Part shown: piece by piece, positions 56,377 to 64,000 of the stretch
How positions within the stretch are numbered: position 1 is the stretch's first letter
How the letters are laid out: each line of letters opens with the position of its first letter
From: Alphaproteobacteria bacterium
GTDB taxonomy: Bacteria; Pseudomonadota; Alphaproteobacteria; Reyranellales; Reyranellaceae
DNA length: 64,000 bases
NCBI GenBank assembly: GCA_017307275.1
Contig: JAFKFK010000029.1
Span: forward strand, 20,443 to 84,442
Reading direction: 5' to 3'
Notes under the pieces: generated by a model
The model's input: the letters and a program-made list of their open reading frames with translations, nothing else
Databases searched by the model: none
What the model was told of the DNA's origin: nothing
Made by a program: the position numbers and the translations under genes

Positions 56377-56589
56377 CTAGCTCCTGCTCGCGAGATACCA
56401 CAGCAGGATCAGCACGATCGTCAGAAGCTGCAGGCGCACGCGCCACCACATCAGGCGATTGCTGCGCCGGCTGCCGTCGATGCTGCCGTCCTGGTTTCGG
56501 CTCATGCTGATCAGGCCGGCAAACAGAGTGCCGAGCGTGGCAAACGCCGACACCAGCACAAGAACGAACAGGATGTTTGCGAGGGTCAT
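56377..56589 (-). CDS. HIG1-domain twin-transmembrane protein
   Basis: A 70-residue inner-membrane protein with two helices (about 5-25 and 49-66) joined by a basic loop containing RRSNRLMWWRVRLQ, the signature of the hypoxia-induced HIG1 family. Mitochondrial members (Rcf1/Rcf2) associate with cytochrome oxidase; the bacterial role is little known. It sits three bases upstream of PduO and six bases downstream of the amine oxidase gene. Confidence 0.85.
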   Translation of the reverse strand: MTLANILFVLVLVSAFATLGTLFAGLISMSRNQDGSIDGSRRSNRLMWWRVRLQLLTIVLILLWYLASRS

Positions 56590-56595
56590 AGGGGC

Positions 56596-58032
56596 TTATC
56601 CCGCATTGTGCCGGCCCGCGCCAGTACGGGCGGCGGCCCAGGGGCGTGCAGATCGCGACGCTGCCGTGCCCGTCGCGGCGCGGAAGATCGCTTCGGCGGC
56701 CTGTTCTCCCGACCAGAGGGCTGCGTGCACCGTGCCGTATTCAACGGGCTCCGTCGCCTCGCCTGCGAAGAACACCCGGCGGCCCAGCGGACGGGCATGC
56801 GTCGTGCAATCCTCCGGATCGCTGCCGACGCCAGGGTAGGAATAGCCACCGCGCGACCATGGATCGCTCAGCCAACGCGGAAAGGCCATCGCTTCGGGTT
56901 CGGGAATCCCGTCGCCGAACATCGCCCGCAGGGACTTCATCGCCACCTTTGCAACGTCGCCGTCCGACGTACTGCGATCGAGGCGAATGGCGGTGTCGCC
57001 GTTGGCGAAGCTGAGCAGGACCGGCAGGCCCGTCTCCTCCTCGTGATTCACCCAGGTGTTGAACGTGCCGCGCCGCTGCGGCGAATCCGGCAACCGGCCA
57101 AACCATTTCGGTTGCTCCGGCCAGAAGCGCCGCGGAAAGCGCAAGTAGATCTTGCCGAGGATGCCCGCTCCGAAGCCCAGGCGACCGATAGCGACGCGCT
57201 GTATCTCAGGCGGCGCCGGATCGAGCATCGGCAAGCCCGCCCGCAGCAGGCCGACCGGAACGGCGATAACGGCACGATCTGCCTCGACGCGTTCGCCGCC
57301 CTGAAGATGGACAGTCACGCCCTGCCCCGTCCACACGATGCGTTCAGCCACTGCTCCGTGGCGGATCGCAAGGCCGCGCGCGGCGTCGTCGATCAGCGTG
57401 TGGAACCCGCCCTTGGGTTGGGCATTGCGGTCGAGGCCTTCGGTCGGGAACCATTCCTCCGCGGCCACCGCTTCCCACGGTGCGCTCTGCACGCCCTCAC
57501 TCATCTCGACGAAAGTCGCCACGACCAGCCGGTCGATCTCAGGCAACCATGACGCCCTGAGCAACGGCTCCACGGCTTCCCGAACGGAGATCGAGCGCGG
57601 ACCGCGCACGCGCGCCATCGCCTTGCTCTTCCAGGTTGCCCACTCGATGGCGGCCTTGAAGGCGATACGCCCCTTGATGGCGCGGCGGCGCTGGCCTTCG
57701 CGCGTCGGCGCCGTGGCGCGCTTGTCGATCAGAAGGCGCTCGCCCTGGGATTCGAGCAATGGAATGCCGAGCTTGCCGCACCACAGCGCCAGCGGATTGC
57801 CCTCGACGCCGTGGACCCACGAGCCGCCAAGATCGACGGGAGCGCCGATGCGGCTGTCGGTCCAGACACGGCCACCGGTACGATCGCGCGCCTCGAGTAC
57901 CGTGACCTCGAAGCCGGAGTCATGAAGCAGTCGTGCAGTCACGAGGCCGGCCATCCCCGCACCGACGACGACTACCTTCTCGGGCCGGCCGCTGCCCATC
58001 GACCAGCTTCCGGTCATCGGGCCGCCGGTCAT
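56596..58032 (-). CDS. Flavin-containing amine oxidase family protein
   Basis: FAD-dependent oxidase of the monoamine/polyamine oxidase superfamily, 478 residues. The N-terminal dinucleotide fold is VVVVGAGMAGLVTARLLHDS with EARDRTGGRVWTD, then VDLGGSWVHGVEGNPLA. The C-terminal FAD part is RRVFFAGEATEPVEYGTVHA followed by ALWSGEQAAEAI. The substrate may be a polyamine or other amine and is not decided by sequence. I chose the ATG at 58030-58032, which overlaps the HAD gene stop (ATGA). Confidence 0.9.
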   Translation of the reverse strand: MTGGPMTGSWSMGSGRPEKVVVVGAGMAGLVTARLLHDSGFEVTVLEARDRTGGRVWTDSRIGAPVDLGGSWVHGVEGNPLALWCGKLGIPLLESQGERLLIDKRATAPTREGQRRRAIKGRIAFKAAIEWATWKSKAMARVRGPRSISVREAVEPLLRASWLPEIDRLVVATFVEMSEGVQSAPWEAVAAEEWFPTEGLDRNAQPKGGFHTLIDDAARGLAIRHGAVAERIVWTGQGVTVHLQGGERVEADRAVIAVPVGLLRAGLPMLDPAPPEIQRVAIGRLGFGAGILGKIYLRFPRRFWPEQPKWFGRLPDSPQRRGTFNTWVNHEEETGLPVLLSFANGDTAIRLDRSTSDGDVAKVAMKSLRAMFGDGIPEPEAMAFPRWLSDPWSRGGYSYPGVGSDPEDCTTHARPLGRRVFFAGEATEPVEYGTVHAALWSGEQAAEAIFRAATGTAASRSARPWAAARTGAGRHNAG

Positions 58033-58676
58033 GAGCCGACCAGAGCCGGCAGCTTCGCCATGGCGTCGAACGGATGGCCGCCAGCGGCCTTCAGCGCCGC
58101 GCCGTCGGTATGCGTTGCGCCAACATAGGCCATGGCGCGCATGCCCGCCGCGCGCGCGGCCTGGATACCCGGCAGTGAATCCTCGACGACGACGCATTCG
58201 ACCGGCTGGCAATTCATGCGCTGCGCAGCATGCAGGAAGAGATCAGGAAACGGCTTGCCACGCGTTACCTCGGTGGCGCTGAAGATACGCCCCTCAAATC
58301 GCTCCCACAGGCCAGTGAGACCCAACGTGACGCGCATCTTGTCGAGACTGCCCGAACTGGCGACGCACGTCGCGGCACCCGCTGCCTCAATGGCATCGAT
58401 TGCGGCAGCGACGCCGACCACAGGTTGCAGTGGCGCGTCACGAAAGATCTGCATGGTGTCGGCCTGCAGCTTGTCGACGAAGTCCGCCGGCAAACCGCGC
58501 CCCAGCTCGTGCTCGACGATCTCCACACAGGATTTCATCGAGCGGCCCATCAACCGGCGCATCGTTTCCTCGACGCTCCAGTCGAGCCCCTCGCGCCGGA
58601 GCGCGCGGGCAAAGCAAGTGTTGGAGAGCGGCTCGCTGTCGACCAGCACGCCGTCGCAATCGAAGATTACAAGCAC
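58029..58676 (-). CDS. HAD family hydrolase (beta-phosphoglucomutase/phosphatase-like)
   Basis: Phosphatase or phosphomutase of 215 residues. Motif I is IFDCDGVLVDSEPLSN with the nucleophile Asp, motif II CVASSGS, motif III Lys in GKPFPDLFL, and motif IV VVVEDSLPGIQAARAAGM. A helical cap (about 17-85) places it in the GmhB/PGMB-like subfamily I. The substrate is unknown. It is translationally coupled to the amine oxidase gene and lies 13 bases after the TauD gene. Confidence 0.9.
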   Translation of the reverse strand: MLVIFDCDGVLVDSEPLSNTCFARALRREGLDWSVEETMRRLMGRSMKSCVEIVEHELGRGLPADFVDKLQADTMQIFRDAPLQPVVGVAAAIDAIEAAGAATCVASSGSLDKMRVTLGLTGLWERFEGRIFSATEVTRGKPFPDLFLHAAQRMNCQPVECVVVEDSLPGIQAARAAGMRAMAYVGATHTDGAALKAAGGHPFDAMAKLPALVGS

Positions 58677-58689
58677 GCCCTATTGAGTA

Positions 58690-59571
58690 TCAGTAAGGCT
58701 TGTCGCCCGCCACCGTGACCCGGTTGCCGCTGCGCGTGTGCGGCCAGTAGTCCCACATCGCCCGATGCTGGACGCAACGATTGTCCCAGAAGGCGATCGA
58801 ATTCTCGCGCCACCGGAAGCGGCACTGGAAGAGCGGATTTTCCATATGCTCGAACAGATAACGCAGGATGCCGTCGCTCTCGTCGCGCGGCACGCCGACC
58901 AGGCGCTTGGTGAAACCGCGATTGACGTAGAGCGCCTTCCGGTTCGTCACCGGATGGGTCCGGATGACCGGATGTTCGGCGCGCGGATAGACCGGCTTGT
59001 CCTTGACGCCGAGGTTGGCGTAGGTGCCGCGATAGGCGTCCTCGCCGTCGTGGACCGCCGTCAGGCCGTCGAGATAGACCTTCATGCGGTCCGACAGCGC
59101 CTCGTAGGCGGCGTACATGTTGGCAAACAGCGTGTCGCCGCCCTTGGGCGGGCATTGCTTGATGTAGAGGATGCTGCCCATCGGCGGCTCGACATCGCAG
59201 CTCACGTCGGTGTGCCAGCCCTCGCCATTGGCGCGCGGCGAGTCCTTGTCGGCACGAATGATCATCAGCTCCGGCTTGCCGGGCTCCGCCGGCGCGGCCG
59301 GGTGAACGTGCAGGTCACCGAACAGCCGACCGAAGGCCAGATGCTGGTCCTGCGTGATGTGCTGGTCGCGGAAGAAGATCACGCAGTTCTCGGCAAGGGC
59401 GCGGTGCAGTTCGTCGATCTGCCGATTGCCCAGCGGCTTCGACAGGTCGATGCCACCCACCTCCGCGCCGATGATCGGCGTCAGCTTGTCGATCTGCAGG
59501 GTTTCGTACGGCGCCGACTCATCGGCGACATGGCGGTAGCGAGGTCCCTTGTTGCCACGCAGGCTGCTCAT
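58690..59571 (-). CDS. TauD/TfdA family alpha-ketoglutarate-dependent dioxygenase
   Basis: Fe(II)/2-oxoglutarate oxygenase; members release sulfite from taurine or other sulfonates and sulfate esters, or cleave phenoxyacetates. It has 293 residues. The iron-binding HxD is GEGWHTDVSCDVEPPMGSIL, and the distal His and the 2-oxoglutarate Arg lie in CVQHRAMWDYWPHTRSGNRV. The N-terminus ITPIIGAEVGG-like LTPIIGAEVGGIDLSKPL is typical. It is 11 bases after a Bug binding-protein gene. With a sulfatase across the IclR gene, a sulfur-acquisition role is attractive but not proven. Confidence 0.9.
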   Translation of the reverse strand: MSSLRGNKGPRYRHVADESAPYETLQIDKLTPIIGAEVGGIDLSKPLGNRQIDELHRALAENCVIFFRDQHITQDQHLAFGRLFGDLHVHPAAPAEPGKPELMIIRADKDSPRANGEGWHTDVSCDVEPPMGSILYIKQCPPKGGDTLFANMYAAYEALSDRMKVYLDGLTAVHDGEDAYRGTYANLGVKDKPVYPRAEHPVIRTHPVTNRKALYVNRGFTKRLVGVPRDESDGILRYLFEHMENPLFQCRFRWRENSIAFWDNRCVQHRAMWDYWPHTRSGNRVTVAGDKPY

Positions 59572-59582
59572 GAGACGTCTCC

Positions 59583-60551
59583 TTATTCGACCTTGATGTT
59601 GGCACGGCGGATGATGCTGCCCCAGCGCTCTTTCTCGGAGCGCCCGAACGCAGCGAATTCGTCCGGACTCATCAGCCGGGGAACCACGCCCATCGACTCG
59701 AGTCTGGCGGCTGTCTCCGGCATGGCGGCGACGGTGCGGATATCGGCATTGATCTTGTCCACGATCTCGCGCGGCGTGCCCTTGGGCACGTAGTAGCCCG
59801 TCCAGGTCGTCAGCAGTACGTCGGGCATTCCCGCTTCCGCCGCCGTCGGGATATCGCCCAGCGGCGAATACCGTTCCGTGTCGGTGAGCAACAAGCCTTT
59901 CAGCGCGCCGCGGTCGATGGCGATCTTCGCGTTGGTCGTGTCGATCATCATGAAGGTGAGGAGGCCGCTCTGCACATCGGGGATGGCTTGCGGGTTACTC
60001 TTGTAGCCGACATAGACCGCCTCGACGCCAGCCGACATCTTGTAGAGCTCCGACGCCACACGCGCCGGTAAGGCGCCTGCGCCGTAATTGTGCTTGCCGG
60101 GCTCGGCCTTGAGCTTCGCCGTCAGTTCCTTCGCCGTGTTGATCGGACTGTTCCTGTCGACCAGCAGCACGAAGGGCGACGTGCCCATGCGCGTGATCGG
60201 CTCGAAACTTTCGATCGGATCGTAGGGCAGCTTGTCGTAGATCGCGGGATTGACCGCCTGGGTCATCGCCGAGGTCGCGAAGATCGTGAGCCCGTCCGGC
60301 TTGGCGCGCGCTACGGATTCGGCGGCAGGAATGCCGTTGCCGCCACCCTTGTTATCGATCACCACGGGCTGTCCCCAGAGCGCCGACAGCCGCTCCGAAT
60401 AGACGCGCGCCCCGAGATCGGTCGCGGCACCGGCGGGAAACGGCACGACAATCGTCACGCGGCCCGCCGGGAATTTCTGGGCCCGCGCAATGGCCGGCGC
60501 TGCGAGCACTGCAGCGGCGCCTGCCACGACAAGGCGTCGTCTTCCGAGCAT
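59583..60551 (-). CDS. Bug/TctC family tripartite tricarboxylate binding protein
   Basis: Periplasmic receptor of 322 residues. The signal peptide is MLGRRRLVVAGAAAVLAAPA with cleavage at about residue 24 (ARA-Q). Family segments are VTIVVPFPAGAATDLGARVY, VVIDNKGGGNGIPAAESVAR and PDGLTIFATSAMTQAVNPAI. It is the first gene of a unit with TauD and is divergent from the IclR gene, so it is probably under IclR control and supplies the TauD substrate or a related acid. No membrane transporter genes are linked. Confidence 0.91.
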   Translation of the reverse strand: MLGRRRLVVAGAAAVLAAPAIARAQKFPAGRVTIVVPFPAGAATDLGARVYSERLSALWGQPVVIDNKGGGNGIPAAESVARAKPDGLTIFATSAMTQAVNPAIYDKLPYDPIESFEPITRMGTSPFVLLVDRNSPINTAKELTAKLKAEPGKHNYGAGALPARVASELYKMSAGVEAVYVGYKSNPQAIPDVQSGLLTFMMIDTTNAKIAIDRGALKGLLLTDTERYSPLGDIPTAAEAGMPDVLLTTWTGYYVPKGTPREIVDKINADIRTVAAMPETAARLESMGVVPRLMSPDEFAAFGRSEKERWGSIIRRANIKVE

Positions 60552-60622
60552 GTTTCCTCTCGTCTTCTTTGGGTCGAGCCTACTCCGGCCGGTCGGGAAT
60601 TTCTGCGGCCAAGTCGACAGAG

Positions 60623-60635
60623 TCCGTAATACGGA
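60623..60635. promoter_or_regulatory. IclR-type operator between the Bug and IclR genes
   Basis: TCCGTA-A-TACGGA is a perfect 13-base palindrome 13 bases before the IclR start and 71 bases from the divergent Bug-gene start. Its form resembles the TTCCGNNNNCGGAA-like sites known for several IclR-family regulators. Position suggests autoregulation plus control of the Bug-TauD unit. Confidence 0.6.
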
Positions 60636-60648
60636 ATAGCCTCACTGC

Positions 60649-61371
60649 ATGATCGAGCCGGTCCGGCGCAGTTTTATCGTCCTCGAAGCGCTGAGCCGAC
60701 GCCCGCATGGCACCATCGCCGTCTTGGCAGACGAAACTGGCCTGCCGCGTCCGACCGTCGTGCGGCTCCTCAAGACGCTGATCGAACTGGGCTATGTGAC
60801 CCAGGTCTCGCGTCATCTCGGCTATCGACTGACCGACCGCGTGCTGGGACTGGCCCAGGGGATCCGCTTCGTCGATCACTTCGTCGATGCCGCTGCGCCG
60901 CACATGCGCCGTTTCACGCAGAAGCACGGCTGGCCGCTCTATCTCGGCACGATCAGCCATCGCGCCATCACCATCCGCCATTCGACGGCACCGGAGAGCC
61001 CCTTGTCCTTCGAGCGTTCGGCGTTGCAGCGCCGCAGCCCGATCCTGACCGGCGCCTTGGGTCGAGCCTGGCTCGCCTTCTGCTCGGACGAGGAGCGACG
61101 CGCCGTGCTGCGCGACCTCGGTGTGCGCAGCAATTCGAGCCTCGCGGCCGCCTTCGCACGAATACGGCGCGATGGTTACGCCTTCGCGGACTTGCCGCGC
61201 CCTGGCCGACTGCAGGGCATCGCCGTCGCCATCCGCAACGGCACGCGCGTGTTGGGCTGCATTTCCATGCGCTTCACCCGCTCCGCCATGACCGAGGCCG
61301 AAGCGGGTACGCGCTTTGGTGCGCCGCTCAACACTCTCGCCCGCACCATCGCCGCCGACGTCACACGTTAG
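60649..61371 (+). CDS. IclR family transcriptional regulator
   Basis: One-component regulator of 240 residues. The winged helix-turn-helix lies at about 5-65 (SFIVLEALSRRPHGTIAVLA, DETGLPRPTVVRLLKTLIEL, GYVTQVSRHLGYRLTDRVLG). The C-terminal GAF-like effector domain (about 80-240) ends with GTRVLGCISMRFTRSAMTEA. It is flanked by a divergent Bug-TauD unit and a downstream sulfatase 85 bases away. The effector is unknown. The start ATG at 60649 begins the typical N-terminus just before the first helix. Confidence 0.92.
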   Translation: MIEPVRRSFIVLEALSRRPHGTIAVLADETGLPRPTVVRLLKTLIELGYVTQVSRHLGYRLTDRVLGLAQGIRFVDHFVDAAAPHMRRFTQKHGWPLYLGTISHRAITIRHSTAPESPLSFERSALQRRSPILTGALGRAWLAFCSDEERRAVLRDLGVRSNSSLAAAFARIRRDGYAFADLPRPGRLQGIAVAIRNGTRVLGCISMRFTRSAMTEAEAGTRFGAPLNTLARTIAADVTR

Positions 61372-61456
61372 ACTATCGGTCGCGGGTCCAAGAGCGATTC
61401 TGTTTTGCCGTTGGCGCGTCGGACGATAGCGTGATCCGAAATCAAGCGGAGGAAGC

Positions 61457-62995
61457 ATGCCGACATTCGATGCCATCGCCACACCAACCGTACGCAAGGC
61501 CGACCACCTCGAGCCGGGCTTCGTACACAAGGCCGACATCGAGATTGCGGCGCGCAAACTCGCGGCGCGCAAGAAGAAGCCCAACATCCTGATCTACCTG
61601 ATGGACGATGTCGGTTGGGGCGACTTCGGCTGCTACGGTGGTGGGGTGGCGGTCGGCGCCCCGACGCCCAACTTCGACAAGATCGCGCGCGGCGGCCTGC
61701 AGCTCACCTCCTGCTATTCCGAGCCGTCCTGCTCGCCATCCCGCGCGACGTTGCATACTGGTCGCGTGCCCAACCGGCACGGCCTGCATCGTCCGCCAAT
61801 GTACGGCGAACCCGGCGGCATGCAGGGCGAGGTCACGCTGCCCATGCTGCTCGGCCAGGCTGGCTACACGACCCAGGCGGTCGGCAAGTGGCACATCGGA
61901 GAGAACATCGAATCGCAACCGCAGAATGTCGGCTACGACGACTTCTACGGCTTCCTCTCCGTCTCCGACATGTACACGGAATGGCGCGACCCGCATTTCT
62001 TCCCAGAGATCGTCTATTCCGACGCCCGGACCGAGTGGATCAAGAACATGCCCTTCAATCGCTGCTTCGTGCACGCGACGAAGGGCAAGGAAGCCACCAA
62101 CGTCGAGGAGGTCACGATCCCGGTCCTCTCCGAACTCGACGAGAAGTGGTGCCGCTATTCCGAGGACTTCATCAAGAAGCAGGCGACATCCGACAAGCCG
62201 TGGCTGCTCTATCACTGCACGCGCGGCGCGCACTTCGATAACTACCCTCACGAAAAATACCTCGGTAAATCGCCGGCCAAGCATCCCTACAAGGACACGC
62301 TGCTCGAACTCGACGAGATCATGGGCCGGCTGGTCGAGGCGCTGCGTGCGTCGGGCCAGCTCGAGGACACGCTGATCTTCATCTCCTCGGACAACGGCCC
62401 GCACATGGAGACCTGGCCGGACGCAGCCTTCACGCCGTTCCGGTGCGCCAAGGGCTCGACCTGGGAGGGCGGCGTGCGCGTCCCCGGCCTTCTCTACTGG
62501 CCGGGCATGATCGAAGCCGGGCGCCAGAGCGATGGCCTGTTCGACTTCAACGACATCCTGCCGACGGCACTCTCGCTCGCCGGCGCGTCCGACCTGCTGC
62601 CCTCGGACCGCTATATCGACGGAGTCGATCAGAGTTCGTTCATCCTGGCACCCGAAGGTCTTTCCAGCCGCAAGTACCATTACTACTGGCTGTCGCAGAC
62701 CTTCTCGGGATTGCGTTGCGGCGAATACAAGATGGTGTTGTCGGCGACGAGCGACAATTCGACGGACGCTTTCGGGACTGGTGGCTTCACCGGCGTGCTG
62801 GAACGCTTCGCCTATCCGCGGCTCTACAATCTCTATCTCGACCCCAAGGAGCAGCACAATTACCTGACGCGCAAGCTCGCCTACGTCGAAGCCTTTCAGC
62901 TTGGTATGCGCAACCATCTCGGTACCTTCAAACGCTTCCCCCCGAAGAAGGTCATGGGTATCAAGGTCGCCGACACGAGATCGCCATCTTCGTAA
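61457..62995 (+). CDS. Sulfatase (arylsulfatase-type)
   Basis: Hydrolyses a sulfate ester. It has 512 residues. The formylglycine signature is SCSPSRATLHTGR with Cys92 as the residue to be converted. KPNILIYLMDDVGWGDFG gives the metal-binding Asp pair (50-51). TTQAVGKWHIGE and FISSDNGPHMETW supply further active-site Lys/His and Asp-Asn. No signal peptide is visible (the start is Thr/Asp/Ala-rich), so it is probably cytoplasmic. The ATG follows GGAGGAAGC. Substrate unknown; a phosphonate monoester hydrolase activity is possible in this superfamily. The maturase gene is not in the window. Confidence 0.9.
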   Translation: MPTFDAIATPTVRKADHLEPGFVHKADIEIAARKLAARKKKPNILIYLMDDVGWGDFGCYGGGVAVGAPTPNFDKIARGGLQLTSCYSEPSCSPSRATLHTGRVPNRHGLHRPPMYGEPGGMQGEVTLPMLLGQAGYTTQAVGKWHIGENIESQPQNVGYDDFYGFLSVSDMYTEWRDPHFFPEIVYSDARTEWIKNMPFNRCFVHATKGKEATNVEEVTIPVLSELDEKWCRYSEDFIKKQATSDKPWLLYHCTRGAHFDNYPHEKYLGKSPAKHPYKDTLLELDEIMGRLVEALRASGQLEDTLIFISSDNGPHMETWPDAAFTPFRCAKGSTWEGGVRVPGLLYWPGMIEAGRQSDGLFDFNDILPTALSLAGASDLLPSDRYIDGVDQSSFILAPEGLSSRKYHYYWLSQTFSGLRCGEYKMVLSATSDNSTDAFGTGGFTGVLERFAYPRLYNLYLDPKEQHNYLTRKLAYVEAFQLGMRNHLGTFKRFPPKKVMGIKVADTRSPSS

Positions 62996-63043
62996 TGAGG
63001 ATGCCGGCGACTTTTCGTTCATCTCAGTTCAGAGGTCCCGGCG

Positions 63044-64000
63044 ATGAATGCAGTACCCCCGCGCATGGATGATGCGACCGATGCCCCGTCCCAGTCGCGC
63101 CGCGACTGGACGCGGGCGGAAGCCGAAGCACTCTATGCCCTGCCCTTCGCCGACCTGATGTTCCAGGCGCAGACCGCCCATCGCCGCAACTTCGATCCCA
63201 ACCACGTCGAGACCGCCAGCCTGCTCAGCATCAAGACCGGCGGTTGTCCGGAAGATTGCGGCTACTGCTCGCAAAGCGCCCACTTCGATACCGACGTAAA
63301 GGCCACGCGGCTGATGGACCAGGCGCCTGTCGTGGAAGCGGCACGCCGTGCGCGGGACGCCGGTGCCACCCGCTTCTGCATGGCCGCGGCGTGGCGCAAT
63401 CCGAAAGACCGCGATCTCGATCGCGTCTGCGACATGGTGAGCGCCGTGAAGGGCCTCGGCATGGAAACCTGTGCGACGCTCGGCATGCTGACCTCAGCAC
63501 AGGCAGAGCGGCTGCGCGAGGCCGGCCTCGACTTCTACAATCACAACGTCGACACCTCGCCCGAGTTCTATGACAAGATCATCACGACGCGGACCCTGCA
63601 GGACCGCATCGACACGCTGGCCCATGCGCGAGATGCGGGCCTCAAGGTCTGCTGCGGCGGCATCATCGGCATGGGCGAACAGGTCGAGGATCGCCTGGGC
63701 ATGCTCCTGCTACTGGCCAACCTGCCCAGCCCGCCGGAGAGCGTGCCGATCAACATGTGGAACGAGGTCAAGGGTGTGCCGGTCAACGACACCGCCGAGC
63801 GCCCCGATCCGATCTCGCTGGCCCGGCTCGTCGCGGTCGCCCGCATCCTGATGCCCGCCAGCGTCGTCCGCCTGTCGGCCGGCCGTCAGTACATGACCGA
63901 CGAGCTGCAGGCGCTTTGCTTCCTGGCCGGCGCCAACTCGATCTTCATCGGCGACGTTCTGCTCACGACCAAGAACCCGCAGCGCAACCGCGATGCCGAG
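63044..64000 (+). CDS. bioB: Biotin synthase (partial, C-terminus beyond window)
   Basis: Radical-SAM enzyme inserting sulfur into dethiobiotin. The first 319 codons are present and the gene leaves the window at the right edge. The SAM-cluster motif is GGCPEDCGYCSQS with Cys68, Cys72 and Cys75. The second cluster ligands lie in FCMAAAWRNPKDRDLDR, the ETCATLGML segment, and LKVCCGGIIGMGE, with Arg in VRLSAGRQYM. The ATG at 63044 has AGAGG upstream. Biotin is the cofactor of PccA in this window, but the genes are far apart. Confidence 0.96.
   Translation, partial: MNAVPPRMDDATDAPSQSRRDWTRAEAEALYALPFADLMFQAQTAHRRNFDPNHVETASLLSIKTGGCPEDCGYCSQSAHFDTDVKATRLMDQAPVVEAARRARDAGATRFCMAAAWRNPKDRDLDRVCDMVSAVKGLGMETCATLGMLTSAQAERLREAGLDFYNHNVDTSPEFYDKIITTRTLQDRIDTLAHARDAGLKVCCGGIIGMGEQVEDRLGMLLLLANLPSPPESVPINMWNEVKGVPVNDTAERPDPISLARLVAVARILMPASVVRLSAGRQYMTDELQALCFLAGANSIFIGDVLLTTKNPQRNRDAE

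Noticed and set aside
61457..62995. Linking the sulfatase-superfamily enzyme with the phosphonopyruvate hydrolase as one phosphonate pathway
   Set aside because: The genes are 36 kb apart with unrelated neighbours, and a Cys-type CSPSR motif fits sulfatase at least as well as phosphonate monoester hydrolase.
1..64000. Mobile elements, prophage, integrases, toxin-antitoxin pairs or defence islands
   Set aside because: None seen. All genes with recognisable function are chromosomal housekeeping or metabolic genes, and the single tRNA gene has no adjacent integrase or repeated 3' end.

Overview
The window is about 64 kb of dense, GC-rich chromosome from an alphaproteobacterium. The blocks rsh-pdxJ-acpS-lepB, tlpA/argH-lysA-DUF4175 and hbd-etfAB-PduO-HIG1, a LexA-type box of the alphaproteobacterial form, an ATP12-type F1 chaperone and a NadQ-like NAD regulator all point that way. 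Several solitary Bug/TctC and branched-chain-amino-acid-type binding proteins suggest a soil or freshwater heterotroph. A Reyranella-like or related lineage is my guess and is not proven. I see no phage, insertion sequence, integrase or CRISPR array. No stretch over 300 bases lacks a gene; intergenic gaps are 160 bases or less.

Layout. 1-4995 (minus): folK, rpoZ, the stringent-response synthetase/hydrolase rsh, pdxJ, acpS and partial lepB. 5134-6430 (plus): NYN-domain protein and family-5-like uracil-DNA glycosylase. 6445-12251 (minus): a tight run of isovaleryl-CoA dehydrogenase, TetR regulator, solitary binding protein, acyl-CoA ligase, SUOX-fold molybdoenzyme and glutathione peroxidase. 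12282-15100: small exported protein, crotonase, divergent LysR regulator, GNAT acetyltransferase. 15129-18769 (minus): maeB-mgtE. 18874-18958: tRNA-Leu(GAG) with its terminator. 19048-28690: lipB, then a minus-strand run of rluC-like, AsmA-like, ATP12, phosphonopyruvate hydrolase-like, pccB, a two-TM protein, pccA and acylphosphatase. 28726-35025: hydrolase, L,D-transpeptidase, rarA, Deg-type protease, Bug protein. 35057-38233 (minus): plsC then B12-dependent nrdJ. 38292-44866: zinc-ribbon protein, hpt, DUF4175/TIGR02302 protein, lysA, argH. 44902-49916 (plus): tlpA, nadQ-like, nadA, nadB, nadC. 49919-55620 (minus): etfBA-hbd-M81 peptidase-old yellow enzyme and a small exported protein. 55777-60551 (minus): Bug protein, TauD dioxygenase, HAD phosphatase, amine oxidase, HIG1 protein, PduO. 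60649-64000 (plus): IclR regulator, sulfatase, partial bioB.

Themes. Propionyl/branched-chain acyl-CoA breakdown (ivd, pccAB, etfBA, hbd) sits with adenosylcobalamin use (nrdJ, PduO, and methylmalonyl-CoA mutase by implication). De novo NAD synthesis appears to be a self-contained nadQ-nadABC unit. TauD plus sulfatase around an IclR gene may form a sulfur-scavenging module.

The most notable signals are regulatory: a perfect 10+10 inverted repeat wrapped around the rsh -10 element and ending one base before its start codon; a GTTC-N7-GTTC SOS-type box immediately upstream of nrdJ; a perfect 10-base inverted pair of operator half-sites around the nadA promoter; and perfect palindromes beside the IclR, LysR and TetR genes. 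At protein level, the Lys/Ala/Pro-rich histone-H1-like N-terminal extension of PccA stands out.
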